Assembly (NCBI GenBank): GCA_944349595.1
Contig: CALVNF010000004.1
Location: 37,554-101,553 of the forward strand
Direction of reading: 5' to 3'
Source: an uncultured Bacilli bacterium
Lineage (GTDB): Bacteria; Bacillota_I; Bacilli_A; RFN20; CAG-826
Length of the DNA stretch: 64,000 nucleotides
Position numbers and translations under genes: made by a program. Positions 56,886-64,000 of the stretch are shown piece by piece (position 1 is the stretch's first letter; every line of letters starts with the position of its first letter). The notes under the pieces are model-generated. The model was not told where the DNA came from, ran no database searches, and saw only the letters and a program-made list of their open reading frames with translations.

Positions 56886-57680
56886 ATGTTAAACTTTTTG
56901 ATATATAACTTTACAAATATTGGCTCAATAATTGAATTTATTTTAATATCTCTTTTATTAACTGCATTAAGCGTTTTAATAATAATTTTTTCTAAAAAAA
57001 TTATATTATCTATTATAATTTCAAGCTTAAGTGCGGCAAGTATTTTAGCTTTAGGTTTACTCGGAAATGAAGCTGGAAATATTAGTCCTTTGTTTTATGT
57101 ATTTTTATCAATAATTTCAATAATTTTAGTTATTGTGCTTTTTATAAATCTTGGAACAGCAAGAAAAATATTTGTCTTTAGAAATCCAAATGCTCCTAAG
57201 GCTAAAAAAGGAAAAGAAGAAGCAACTAAAATTATAAATAGAGATGAAATATATGACATTATTGATCGTACTGTAAATGTCTTATCAAGAAGTAAAACTG
57301 GTGCTATTATTACTTTTCAAAGAAATGATGATTTAAAATATTTAATGAAAAATGGTGTTAATCTTGATTGTAAAGTTAATCAAGAATTATTACAAACTAT
57401 CTTTTATCCAGGAACTAGATTACACGATGGAGCTGTAATTATAAAAGACGATAAAATAATTGCTGCAAGTGTTTATTATACATTAACTACAAAACCATTA
57501 AATGGTAAATATGGCTCAAGACATCGTGCTGCAATTGGAATTAGTGAAGTATCAGACTCAATTACGGTTGTTGTATCAGAAGAAACTGGAAGAGTTTCAA
57601 TTGCTGCTGCTGGAGGTATTGAAGCAGTACCTTTAGATAATTTTAAACGTATTTTTTCAGATGCTATGGAGAATGATTAA
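56886..57680 (+). CDS. cdaA: Diadenylate cyclase CdaA
   Basis: Makes c-di-AMP, the second messenger for K+ and osmotic control. About 264 residues: three N-terminal spans (residues about 10-95), a short basic linker and the DAC domain with TGAIITFQRNDDL, the catalytic LHDGAVII and SRHRAAIGISE, and VVVSEETGRVSIAAAGG. ATG 56886 is preferred to ATG 56841 because the longer version would start upstream of the predicted transcription start, and GAGG (56873-56876) fits only ATG 56886. CdaR and GlmM, often next in Firmicutes, are not adjacent. Confidence 0.93.
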   Translation: MLNFLIYNFTNIGSIIEFILISLLLTALSVLIIIFSKKIILSIIISSLSAASILALGLLGNEAGNISPLFYVFLSIISIILVIVLFINLGTARKIFVFRNPNAPKAKKGKEEATKIINRDEIYDIIDRTVNVLSRSKTGAIITFQRNDDLKYLMKNGVNLDCKVNQELLQTIFYPGTRLHDGAVIIKDDKIIAASVYYTLTTKPLNGKYGSRHRAAIGISEVSDSITVVVSEETGRVSIAAAGGIEAVPLDNFKRIFSDAMEND

Positions 57681-57682
57681 TA

Positions 57683-58297
57683 ATGGACAATGAAAAACAA
57701 TATTTTTATGACTATTTAATAAAAATGTTATCCATTGCCAAAATTGGTCTAACTTATTCTCGAGATGGATATGCTTTAGTTGATTATAAAGAAATTCAAA
57801 ATTTAACTCAAAAAACTTTAAATAATTTTTTAAATATTAATTTTGAAAGGCCAAATTATTTTGAAAGAAATGTCTATCCAACTCCAAATGTATCTGTAAG
57901 AGCAGTGATATTAAGTAAAGATAAAAATAAAGTATTATTAGTTGAAGAAAAAAAAGATCATGGCTATTCTCTTCCAGGCGGATGGGCCGATTTATATGAA
58001 TCTCCAAGTCAAGCAATTGAAAGAGAATGCTTTGAAGAAGCCGGAGTTAAAGTTAAAGTTTTAAGACTTTGTGCTTTATTAAATGGACTGCCATTTAATG
58101 TAAGAACTAGTATTCCAGAATATGCTATTGTTTTTGTCTGTGAAATAGATGAAGATTATCACACACACGACCATGAAATACTAGATGTTAATTTCTTCGA
58201 TATTAATAATTTACCAACATTATCTAAAAAAATGACTTTAGATAATTTTAATAAATCTATAAAAGCTGCTATAAGTGGTGAAACTATATTTGATTAA
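57683..58297 (+). CDS. NUDIX hydrolase
   Basis: 204 residues. An N-terminal helical extension (about 1-65) precedes the NUDIX fold, whose box is GGWADLYESPSQAIERECFEEAG (residues about 98-120) with the metal-binding Glu residues. Similar proteins hydrolyse ADP-ribose or other nucleoside diphosphate compounds; the substrate here is not known. It starts two bases after the cdaA stop and may be cotranscribed with it. Confidence 0.88.
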   Translation: MDNEKQYFYDYLIKMLSIAKIGLTYSRDGYALVDYKEIQNLTQKTLNNFLNINFERPNYFERNVYPTPNVSVRAVILSKDKNKVLLVEEKKDHGYSLPGGWADLYESPSQAIERECFEEAGVKVKVLRLCALLNGLPFNVRTSIPEYAIVFVCEIDEDYHTHDHEILDVNFFDINNLPTLSKKMTLDNFNKSIKAAISGETIFD

Positions 58298-58328
58298 TTA
58301 GTTTTATTTTTTATTTTTAGGAGGATTT

Positions 58329-59042
58329 ATGTCAAAAGTACCAACCCCACACATTGAAGCAAAAGAAAATGATTTTGCAAAAACTGTTTTAATGCCAGGT
58401 GATCCAAAAAGAGCAAAATGGATTGCCGAAAATTTTTTACATGATTATAAACTTGTAAATAGTGTCAGAAATATGCTTGCTTATACTGGTTATACAAAAG
58501 ATAATAAATTAGTAACTGTTATGGGAAGTGGTATGGGACAAGCTTCCATTAGAATTTATTCTCATGAGTTATTTAATTTTTATAATGTTGAACAAATTAT
58601 AAGAATTGGAACTTGTGGAACTGAAGATAAAGATTTAGATGTAAAAGATATTGTTGTAGCATCTCTTGCAAGTACTAATTCTAATATGGCACAATGTGAA
58701 GGAATTATTGGAAACTTATCACTAGGTAGTGATTTTGAATTAACTAGAAGTGCTGTTAGTGAAATTGAAAAACGAGGTATTAATTATAAGGTTGGAAATG
58801 TTTTAGCATCTGATGTCTTTTATGATGAAGATAATAAAATATATAAATCATTTGCAAAATTTGGAATACTCGCTGTTGAAATGGAATCTTATGGTTTGTA
58901 TTTAGAAGCAAGTAGGGCTAGAAAAAAAGCTTTAACTTTATTAACAGTAACGGATCATTTTACATATAACAAACATTTAACAAGTGAAGAAAGATTACTT
59001 GGTTTAACAAAAATGATTGAGGTAGCTTTAAGTCTTGTATAA
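58329..59042 (+). CDS. deoD: Purine nucleoside phosphorylase DeoD type
   Basis: Splits purine nucleosides to base and (deoxy)ribose 1-phosphate. 237 residues, hexameric type: TPHIEAKENDFAKTVLMPGDPKRAKWIAE, GMGQASIRIYSHEL, IRIGTCGTEDKDLDVKDIVVA, and the substrate-binding VEMESYGLYL with catalytic Asp in LLTVTDHF are intact. AGGAGG precedes ATG 58329. Fits nucleoside salvage. Confidence 0.97.
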   Translation: MSKVPTPHIEAKENDFAKTVLMPGDPKRAKWIAENFLHDYKLVNSVRNMLAYTGYTKDNKLVTVMGSGMGQASIRIYSHELFNFYNVEQIIRIGTCGTEDKDLDVKDIVVASLASTNSNMAQCEGIIGNLSLGSDFELTRSAVSEIEKRGINYKVGNVLASDVFYDEDNKIYKSFAKFGILAVEMESYGLYLEASRARKKALTLLTVTDHFTYNKHLTSEERLLGLTKMIEVALSLV

Positions 59043-59044
59043 TA

Positions 59045-59686
59045 ATGTTAAATTTTTTATTCTCTGATATTCAAATTATTTATATTATTCTTTTAGTTGG
59101 TATAATTTTTATCTTTATTAATTTATATCTATTTTTGTTTTATAAAAAACAAGTCTATAAAAAAGCATATAAAAAGTTTTATTTTAAAAAAATATATAAA
59201 TACGTTTTAGATACAGATTATTTACTTATTAATAACTTTAACTATAAACAAGGTTATAAAAATGGTTTTAGTATTGATCATTTATTATTTGGAAAGAAAT
59301 ATATTTATTTAATATTTGATGAATATTATCTAGGATTTATTAATGGAAAAATAAATGATAATAGTTGGATTTATTATCCATTAAATAATAAATCCAAAAT
59401 AATACATAATAAAATTAATGATATTAAAAAAGAAGTTAATAATTTTATAGAATTAACAAACTTGGATAATAATTTATTTAAAACAATTATTTTATTTAAT
59501 AATGATTGTATATTACAAATAGATAAATATAATAATAAAGAACTAAATAAGGATACTTATTTAGTTAATTTATCTTATGTTATTAAATTAATTAAGAATT
59601 TAGAAAATTCTAATATTAATGATATAAATCAACAAGACGTTATTAAAACTTGTAATGATTTATACAAGATTAAATCAAAAATATAG
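59045..59686 (+). CDS. Membrane protein with a NERD-like domain
   Basis: 213 residues with one N-terminal span (about 8-33), then a soluble part. The segment NGFSIDHLLFGKKYIYLIFDEYYLGFING resembles the core of NERD (nuclease-related) domains, where the usual pattern is an Asp-His before an Ile-Glu-x-Lys strand; here the Glu-x-Lys is not clear, so nuclease activity is doubtful. It starts two bases after deoD. Family call weak. Confidence 0.5.
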   Translation: MLNFLFSDIQIIYIILLVGIIFIFINLYLFLFYKKQVYKKAYKKFYFKKIYKYVLDTDYLLINNFNYKQGYKNGFSIDHLLFGKKYIYLIFDEYYLGFINGKINDNSWIYYPLNNKSKIIHNKINDIKKEVNNFIELTNLDNNLFKTIILFNNDCILQIDKYNNKELNKDTYLVNLSYVIKLIKNLENSNINDINQQDVIKTCNDLYKIKSKI

Positions 59687-59696
59687 AGGTGTTTAT

Positions 59697-60815
59697 TTGT
59701 TATTAAGTATTTTAAAAAATTCACTAAGTAAATATAAAAAGAATTATAGTGAATATTTATCCCTGTCATTATTAATATCACTAGTAGTAATTGCCTTTGG
59801 GGCAATTATTTTATCTTTTGAGTTTTCTTATGAACTTAAAATATCAAATGGATTAATGATATTTTTAATGTGTATTATATTCTTATTTTTCTTTTATCCA
59901 TTATTAAATTTTATAATGCTATATTGTCATTATTTATTTTTTATTAATGATGAAGAGAAAAAAAGATTTACATTTTTTAAATTCTTAAAAAAGAATTATA
60001 CAAGATGCTTTTTTAAACCAAATAGAGGTAGTTTAAAATTTCTTTGGACACTAATAAAAACCATTATTATTTTTATTATCTTTGAAAGTTTAATTACAAG
60101 TTTAGTTTTATATATTTTAGTAAGTTTTAATCCTGAACTTACAACAATTATTAATGGATATGCAAACGCTATAAGTAGTGGAGATATAAGTTTAATTTTA
60201 CAATATGAAACTCAACTCACTCCATATTTAAATACTATAAGTTTAGTATTAGGTACTCTTATTATTTTTTATTTTGTTCATACAATTGCTAGAAACTATT
60301 TACACTATACACTAAAAATATCTCTAGGCTCATTTTATATTTCAAATAAAGCTACTTATAGTTTATTTAAATCTGGAAAAAATCAAGCCAGAGGAGAATA
60401 TTTTAAGTTATATTTTTTAAATAATTTTCCAATTATGATTACTTTTTATTTATTGTTTATAATTAGTGAAATAGTATTTTCCCTCTTTTCTAATAATGTT
60501 GTTTTTATCATAGTTATATCTTTTATTATATCTAGTTTTGTCTCTAGTTTTTTAATTCCAATGTTTATAAATAACATTATTAAAATTCATGAAAATTTAG
60601 CTTCATTTTACACTAATGTCTTATATAAACAATTTAATCAAATTAATATAACTAGTTTTAAGATTAATAACCAAGTTATTAATCTAGATCAAAGCAAAAT
60701 TAAACAAGGTTATGAACAATTAAAAGAATTATTGTCAAATAAAAGATTTTACGACCATCAAAATAATATAAATATACCAAATAGCGATGAAACAAACGAT
60801 AATGATGATAGTTAG
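59697..60815 (+). CDS. Multi-span membrane protein, function unknown
   Basis: About 372 residues with six hydrophobic segments (near 20-45, 55-80, 115-140, 180-200, 245-270 and 275-300) and a hydrophilic, Asn/Asp-rich C-terminal tail (about 320-372). I do not recognise the family. The start is TTG 59697, since AGAGG (59685-59689) is seven bases upstream; the earlier ATG 59655 would place the site inside the gene. It follows the NERD-like gene and is probably cotranscribed. Confidence 0.72.
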   Translation: MLLSILKNSLSKYKKNYSEYLSLSLLISLVVIAFGAIILSFEFSYELKISNGLMIFLMCIIFLFFFYPLLNFIMLYCHYLFFINDEEKKRFTFFKFLKKNYTRCFFKPNRGSLKFLWTLIKTIIIFIIFESLITSLVLYILVSFNPELTTIINGYANAISSGDISLILQYETQLTPYLNTISLVLGTLIIFYFVHTIARNYLHYTLKISLGSFYISNKATYSLFKSGKNQARGEYFKLYFLNNFPIMITFYLLFIISEIVFSLFSNNVVFIIVISFIISSFVSSFLIPMFINNIIKIHENLASFYTNVLYKQFNQINITSFKINNQVINLDQSKIKQGYEQLKELLSNKRFYDHQNNINIPNSDETNDNDDS

Positions 60816-60866
60816 TTAATTTTATTGTTATATTATGATAAAATTGTAAAGGAATTTTATATTAAA

Positions 60867-60894
60867 AATTCCATTAAGTTAACTTAATGGAATT
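60867..60894. repeat. 28-bp perfect palindrome
   Basis: AATTCCATTAAGTT (60867-60880) is followed directly by its reverse complement AACTTAATGGAATT (60881-60894), with no loop. It lies 50 bp after the membrane protein gene. It may act as a terminator hairpin, although no T-run follows on the + strand, or as a dimeric protein-binding site. Confidence 0.7.
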
Positions 60895-60941
60895 AATTAT
60901 ATTAAATTTCAAATATAACACAAAAAATTGTAATAAAAAAA

Positions 60942-60957
60942 GCCGAAGCATTTCGGC
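60942..60957 (-). terminator. Terminator of tRNA-Gly
   Basis: GCCGAA-GCAT-TTCGGC hairpin with an A-run on its left (60934-60941), which on the minus strand is a T-run directly after the stem. It ends the tRNA-Gly transcript. Confidence 0.8.
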
Positions 60958-60970
60958 GTTACAATCTTAA

Positions 60971-61044
60971 TGGAGCAGGTGACGAGAATCGAACTCGCAT
61001 AGCCACCTTGGCAAGGTGGTGTTCTACCACTGAACTACACCTGC
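60971..61044 (-). tRNA. tRNA-Gly (anticodon GCC)
   Basis: A 74-nt cloverleaf on the minus strand: acceptor GCAGGTG with CACCTGC, D loop AGTGGTA, anticodon arm CCACC-TTGCCAA-GGTGG with anticodon GCC, T loop TTCGATT, discriminator T and encoded CCA at 60971-60973. All stems pair. Confidence 0.96.
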
Positions 61045-61111
61045 AATTCACGTGCTTTATTATTATATTATTTATTAATTTTATATGCAAGAAAAAAAGA
61101 AAGGAAAATTT

Positions 61112-62800
61112 ATGACAACAATTGATTTAGCAAATTTAATATTTCCTAATATTAATAAAACAATAGATGATTTAGAAAATTTATATCCTAGTAGAAATTT
61201 AAAACCTGATGCTGAAGTAACTAGATTTGCTCCATCTCCAACTGGATTTTTACATACTGGATCTTTATTTACTTCCTTTATTGCTAAAAAAGTCGCCAAA
61301 CAAACAGGTGGTATTTTTTATTTAAGACTAGAAGATACTGATACTAAAAGAGAAGTAGAAGGAGCTGGAGAGCAATTAATTAAGCAACTCGAAGAATTTA
61401 ATATTGATATTGATGAAGGAATAACTCTTAATGGAGAAAAAGGAATATATGGACCATATATTCAATCTCAAAGAAAAGAAATATATCAAATTGTTATTAA
61501 AGAATTAATTAAAAAAGGTTTAGCTTATCCTTGTTTTTGTAGTATTGAAGATTTAGATAATCTTAGAAAATATCAAGAAGAACATAAATTAATTACCGGT
61601 TATTATCAAGAATTTGCTAAATGTAGAAATTTAAGTATAGATGAAGCATATAACTTAATAAAAGCTAATAAACCATATGTTATTAGATTTAAATCATCTG
61701 GAAATCACTTAAATAAAATTCATGTCCATGATGAAATAAGAGGTGATTTAGAACTTAGTGAAAATGATCAAGATATTGTTATTATGAAGTCAGATGGACT
61801 TCCAACATATCATTTTGCTCACGTTGTAGATGATCACTTTATGCATACAACAATAATTACCAGAGGAGAAGAGTGGTTATCAAGCCTTCCAATTCATCTT
61901 CAATTATTTGATGCTTTAAACTTTAAAAGACCAAAATATGCTCATTTACCAGTTATTATGAAAGTTGATGAAAATGGAAATAAAAGAAAACTATCTAAAA
62001 GAAAAGATAAAGAAGCAGCTGTTGATTTCTTTTTAAAAGCTGGCTATCCAATTAAGGCGATTTTAACTTATTTAATGAGTATAGCTAATTCTAATTTTGA
62101 AGAATACTTAATTAAAAATAAAGATAAAGACTATAACGACTTTATCTTTAGTTTTAATAAGATGTCACTTGATGGAGCATTATTTGATATTGAAAAATTA
62201 AATTATTTTTCAAAAGAATATTTAGCTAGTTTAAATAAAGATGATATAACTAGCTTAGTATTATCTTATTCTAAATTATATAATCAAGATTTATATAATT
62301 TAGTCTCTAGAGATATTAATTATTTTAAACAAATAATTAATATTGAAAGAGAAAAAGATAAACCTCGTAAAGATTATTCTTGTTTAAGTGAAATATATAA
62401 TGGAATTATATATTTCTATAATGATTATTATACTAATAATATTAATAAAGAATTAGATATATTCTTTAAAGATATTAATATATCTAAAATTAATAAACTA
62501 GATTTAATTAATTACTTAAAAGACTTAAAAGATAATTTAAAATTTATTAATTTAACGGAGCAAGAATGGTTTAATAATTTAAAAGAAATTGCATCAAGAC
62601 ATAATTTTTGTACTAATAATAAAGAATATAAACTAAACCCTGATAAATATTTAGGAAATATTTCAACTGCATCTCAAATATTAAGATTTGCAATAACACT
62701 TCGATTTAATACACCAAACTTGTATAATATTTTATGTATATTAAATACTGAAACATTTAATAAACGTATGGAATTATTTATTAATTCCATACTAAATTAA
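61112..62800 (+). CDS. gltX: Glutamyl-tRNA synthetase, N-terminally extended type
   Basis: Charges tRNA-Glu. 562 residues. The class I motifs are RFAPSPTGFLHTGSLF near residue 35 and KLSKRKDKEA; also LRLEDTDTKREVEG, the SDGLPTYHFAHVVDDH segment and the helical anticodon-binding domain. It carries a roughly 30-residue N-terminal extension (ANLIFPNINKTIDDLENLYP) seen in some clostridial and related GluRS. AAAGGAAA places the start at ATG 61112, not ATG 61085. tRNA-Glu lies 29 bases downstream on the same strand. Confidence 0.94.
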   Translation: MTTIDLANLIFPNINKTIDDLENLYPSRNLKPDAEVTRFAPSPTGFLHTGSLFTSFIAKKVAKQTGGIFYLRLEDTDTKREVEGAGEQLIKQLEEFNIDIDEGITLNGEKGIYGPYIQSQRKEIYQIVIKELIKKGLAYPCFCSIEDLDNLRKYQEEHKLITGYYQEFAKCRNLSIDEAYNLIKANKPYVIRFKSSGNHLNKIHVHDEIRGDLELSENDQDIVIMKSDGLPTYHFAHVVDDHFMHTTIITRGEEWLSSLPIHLQLFDALNFKRPKYAHLPVIMKVDENGNKRKLSKRKDKEAAVDFFLKAGYPIKAILTYLMSIANSNFEEYLIKNKDKDYNDFIFSFNKMSLDGALFDIEKLNYFSKEYLASLNKDDITSLVLSYSKLYNQDLYNLVSRDINYFKQIINIEREKDKPRKDYSCLSEIYNGIIYFYNDYYTNNINKELDIFFKDINISKINKLDLINYLKDLKDNLKFINLTEQEWFNNLKEIASRHNFCTNNKEYKLNPDKYLGNISTASQILRFAITLRFNTPNLYNILCILNTETFNKRMELFINSILN

Positions 62801-62823
62801 ATTAGACCAAATGGTCTAATTTA
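62798..62823 (+). terminator. Hairpin at the end of gltX
   Basis: A perfect 12-bp inverted repeat (62798-62809 and 62812-62823) begins at the gltX stop codon. It lacks a long T-run (TTTATAAAT follows), so it is either a weak terminator or a processing site between gltX and tRNA-Glu. Confidence 0.5.
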
Positions 62824-62828
62824 TAAAT

Positions 62829-62905
62829 GGTCTGTTGGAGAAGTGGTTTAACTCAACGCCCTCTCAAGGCGTCATTCACGGGTCCGAATCCCGTACAGAT
62901 CACCA
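62829..62905 (+). tRNA. tRNA-Glu (anticodon CTC)
   Basis: A 77-nt cloverleaf: acceptor GGTCTGT with ACAGATC, D arm GAG-AAGTGGTTTAA-CTC, anticodon arm ACGCC-CTCTCAA-GGCGT (anticodon CTC), T stem ACGGG/CCCGT, encoded ACCA. The T loop is TCCGAAT where TTCGAAT is usual, so position 55 is C instead of the normally pseudouridylated T. It is close to standard bacterial tRNA-Glu elsewhere and sits right after gltX. Confidence 0.93.
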
Positions 62906-62920
62906 AAATTACAAATTTGA

Positions 62921-62950
62921 GGTTTGAGTAGGTTCTATTCAAGCCTTTTT
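62921..62950 (+). terminator. Terminator after tRNA-Glu
   Basis: GGTTTGA (62921-62927) pairs with TCAAGCC (62939-62945), including one G-T pair, followed by TTTTT (62946-62950). Confidence 0.7.
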
Positions 62951-62979
62951 AAAACAAAATGTGAGGTTGTCTATTAAGT

Positions 62980-63579
62980 ATGTCCAAATTTACAGCAAAA
63001 AAAAGATTACTTTCTAAAAAATTATTAACAGCATATGATCCATCAAATTATGAATATTGCAAAAGTTTTAATGAATTATCAATGAAGTTAATTAGAAATA
63101 ATGATATTAGATATTTGATTGTTGGTACCTTGACGCCTCCAAAAGGTAGAAAAAATGGCTATTTTTACACGGCTTTAAAAAATAAAATGTTTAGGTATAT
63201 TGATTTAACATTTGATGATGGCATGAAACTCGAGGAACAAAAACTTAATATTAAAGAAATTGAAGCAATTCTTTGTGAAAGACATGTGGCATTTATTGAT
63301 GTAATAAATGAAGCTATTGTTTCAAAGGTATCATCGAGAGACGATGATATATTAAGTTACACATTGGATTATGATCGATTTGAAGAAATTTTTTCTAAGA
63401 ACCAAGAAATTAAAATAGCCGTCAATAGTAAAAATGCTGAAGCAGGTTTTAAACAAATATGTAATGAGTTAAAAAAAGATATTAAATATGAACTCATTCC
63501 TCAAAATATTTGGGGTAATTTTCACATTTATAAAAGTGAATTAAGTTTAATAAATAAGTGGAAGTCTTTTTTTGATTAA
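62980..63579 (+). CDS. Uracil-DNA-glycosylase-like protein
   Basis: 199 residues. RYLIVGTLTPPKGRKNGYFY followed by TALKNKMFRYID resembles the first motif of UDG-superfamily proteins (a glycine after the strand, Pro and a Tyr, then an Asn/Phe helix), and RHVAFIDVINEAIVSKVSSRDDDI resembles the later D-x-hydrophobic segment with S-x-D. A catalytic Asp or His cannot be assigned safely. The GTGAGG site precedes ATG 62980. It lies just after a tRNA gene, a common place for integrated genes, but no integrase or repeated tRNA end is seen. Role, if any, in DNA repair is inferred. Confidence 0.5.
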   Translation: MSKFTAKKRLLSKKLLTAYDPSNYEYCKSFNELSMKLIRNNDIRYLIVGTLTPPKGRKNGYFYTALKNKMFRYIDLTFDDGMKLEEQKLNIKEIEAILCERHVAFIDVINEAIVSKVSSRDDDILSYTLDYDRFEEIFSKNQEIKIAVNSKNAEAGFKQICNELKKDIKYELIPQNIWGNFHIYKSELSLINKWKSFFD

Positions 63580-63816
63580 TTTTAATGCTATAAATGTAAT
63601 TTACTTAATTGTCTTTTTTGAAAATATAAGAGATCAGCAACTAGTTTTTTAAATAATTCATTGTCAATTACCGATTAAATTTGTGCAAAAATCAGAGCGA
63701 ATCTTGTATATTCTATACCTGTGATTGACAGTAGATTTAAAACTAAGAAAGAAGATACAAAAGCCAGTAAGGAAGGTGAAGAAGAGCACTTTGGCAAATA
63801 TAGGTAGGTGTTAAAT
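63580..63816. other. Non-coding stretch with a possible promoter, composition unlike the rest
   Basis: No open frame of note. A small operator-like repeat GTATA-TTC-TATAC lies at 63706-63718, overlapping a possible -10 TATATT (63707-63712). The stretch from about 63680 to 63810 is visibly richer in G and C than the genes before it. It may be a leader for the small frame at 63817 or the start of an accessory element. Confidence 0.35.
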
Positions 63817-63945
63817 ATGGAAAATAAATATGAAGAAGCATTGAAAAACTATACATACAATCACGGAGAGAAAATTTCAGCTTGTATTAAAAATAATAAA
63901 AAAATAGAGGAACAACAAGAGATTGATAGAGTCATAATAAATTGA
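63817..63945 (+). CDS. Possible 42-residue protein
   Basis: ATG 63817 to TGA 63945: a charged peptide starting MENKYEEALKNYTYNHGEKI and ending EIDRVIIN. TAGGTAGGTG lies six bases upstream as a possible ribosome site. Nothing recognisable; it could be a truncated gene, a leader peptide or chance. After it, 63946-64000 holds a TATAAT near 63979 and no frame I can support. Confidence 0.35.
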   Translation: MENKYEEALKNYTYNHGEKISACIKNNKKIEEQQEIDRVIIN

Positions 63946-64000
63946 ACCAGTTAGGTCACTGAAAAATGTACCATGTTTTATAATATCGTAGGGGTTAATA

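Noticed and set aside
63690..63816. A c-di-GMP or similar riboswitch leader before the small frame
   Set aside because: Short purine-rich runs looked suggestive, but the conserved cores and pairings of known classes are not present.
62906..64000. Attachment site: repeat of the tRNA-Glu 3' end marking an integrated element
   Set aside because: I looked for a second copy of the tRNA 3' segment downstream and saw none in the window, and there is no integrase.

Overview
The window is a strongly A+T-rich bacterial chromosome segment. It uses the standard code: TGA ends many genes (for example at 6676-6678, 9281-9283 and 31425-31427) and Trp is TGG. The gene content suggests a low-GC Bacilli or Mollicutes-like lineage (RF39, Acholeplasma or Erysipelotrichales relatives). 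Pointers are the Firmicutes gmk-priA-rsmB-rlmN-prpC-prkC-rpe order with genes missing, a T-box before leuS, a lipoprotein-type ATP synthase b subunit, AddAB, and CdaA. The taxon is inferred from content, not from a database search.

Layout. 1-2967: xylose use (xylA, xylB) ending in a strong bidirectional terminator. 2990-6788: two divergent envelope proteins and a 37-residue membrane peptide. 6804-8449: a hypothetical gene and tRNA-Ala. 8519-18245: one co-oriented, largely overlapping run HAD phosphatase-glpK-addB-addA and two uncharacterised genes, meeting a nucleoside kinase tail to tail. 20072-27938: F1Fo ATP synthase (atpI-like, B, E, F, H, A, G, D, C) plus an ATP-grasp gene. 27981-30731: ppa, a degenerate choline-kinase-like gene, rqcH. 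30837-39409: the gmk-priA to rpe operon, in which def, fmt and rsgA are absent from their usual places, RsmB has lost its catalytic residues, and PrkC is a bare kinase domain. 39477-40175: rpmB and a small membrane protein. 40264-45722: a jetA-jetB-jetC (Wadjet/MksFEB-like condensin) operon with no jetD. 45729-60815: T-box, leuS, tex, pepV, trmB, ytpR, a heterodimeric ABC exporter, cdaA, a NUDIX gene, deoD and two membrane proteins. 60971-63579: tRNA-Gly, gltX, tRNA-Glu and a UDG-like gene. 63580-64000: mostly non-coding DNA of a different texture, possibly the edge of an accessory segment.

Most interesting points: (1) jetABC without the JetD nuclease next to it; (2) an RsmB-family protein in its usual operon position with the SAM-binding and both catalytic Cys motifs erased; (3) an ATP synthase c subunit with a two-carboxylate, Na+-type ion site (E20, E53, T54, Y58); (4) a repeated promoter layout in which a -10 box lies 6-9 nt before an ATG with no Shine-Dalgarno, pointing to leaderless mRNAs; (5) several other family members missing key residues (APH-like kinase, GlpK His, RqcH DR motif).
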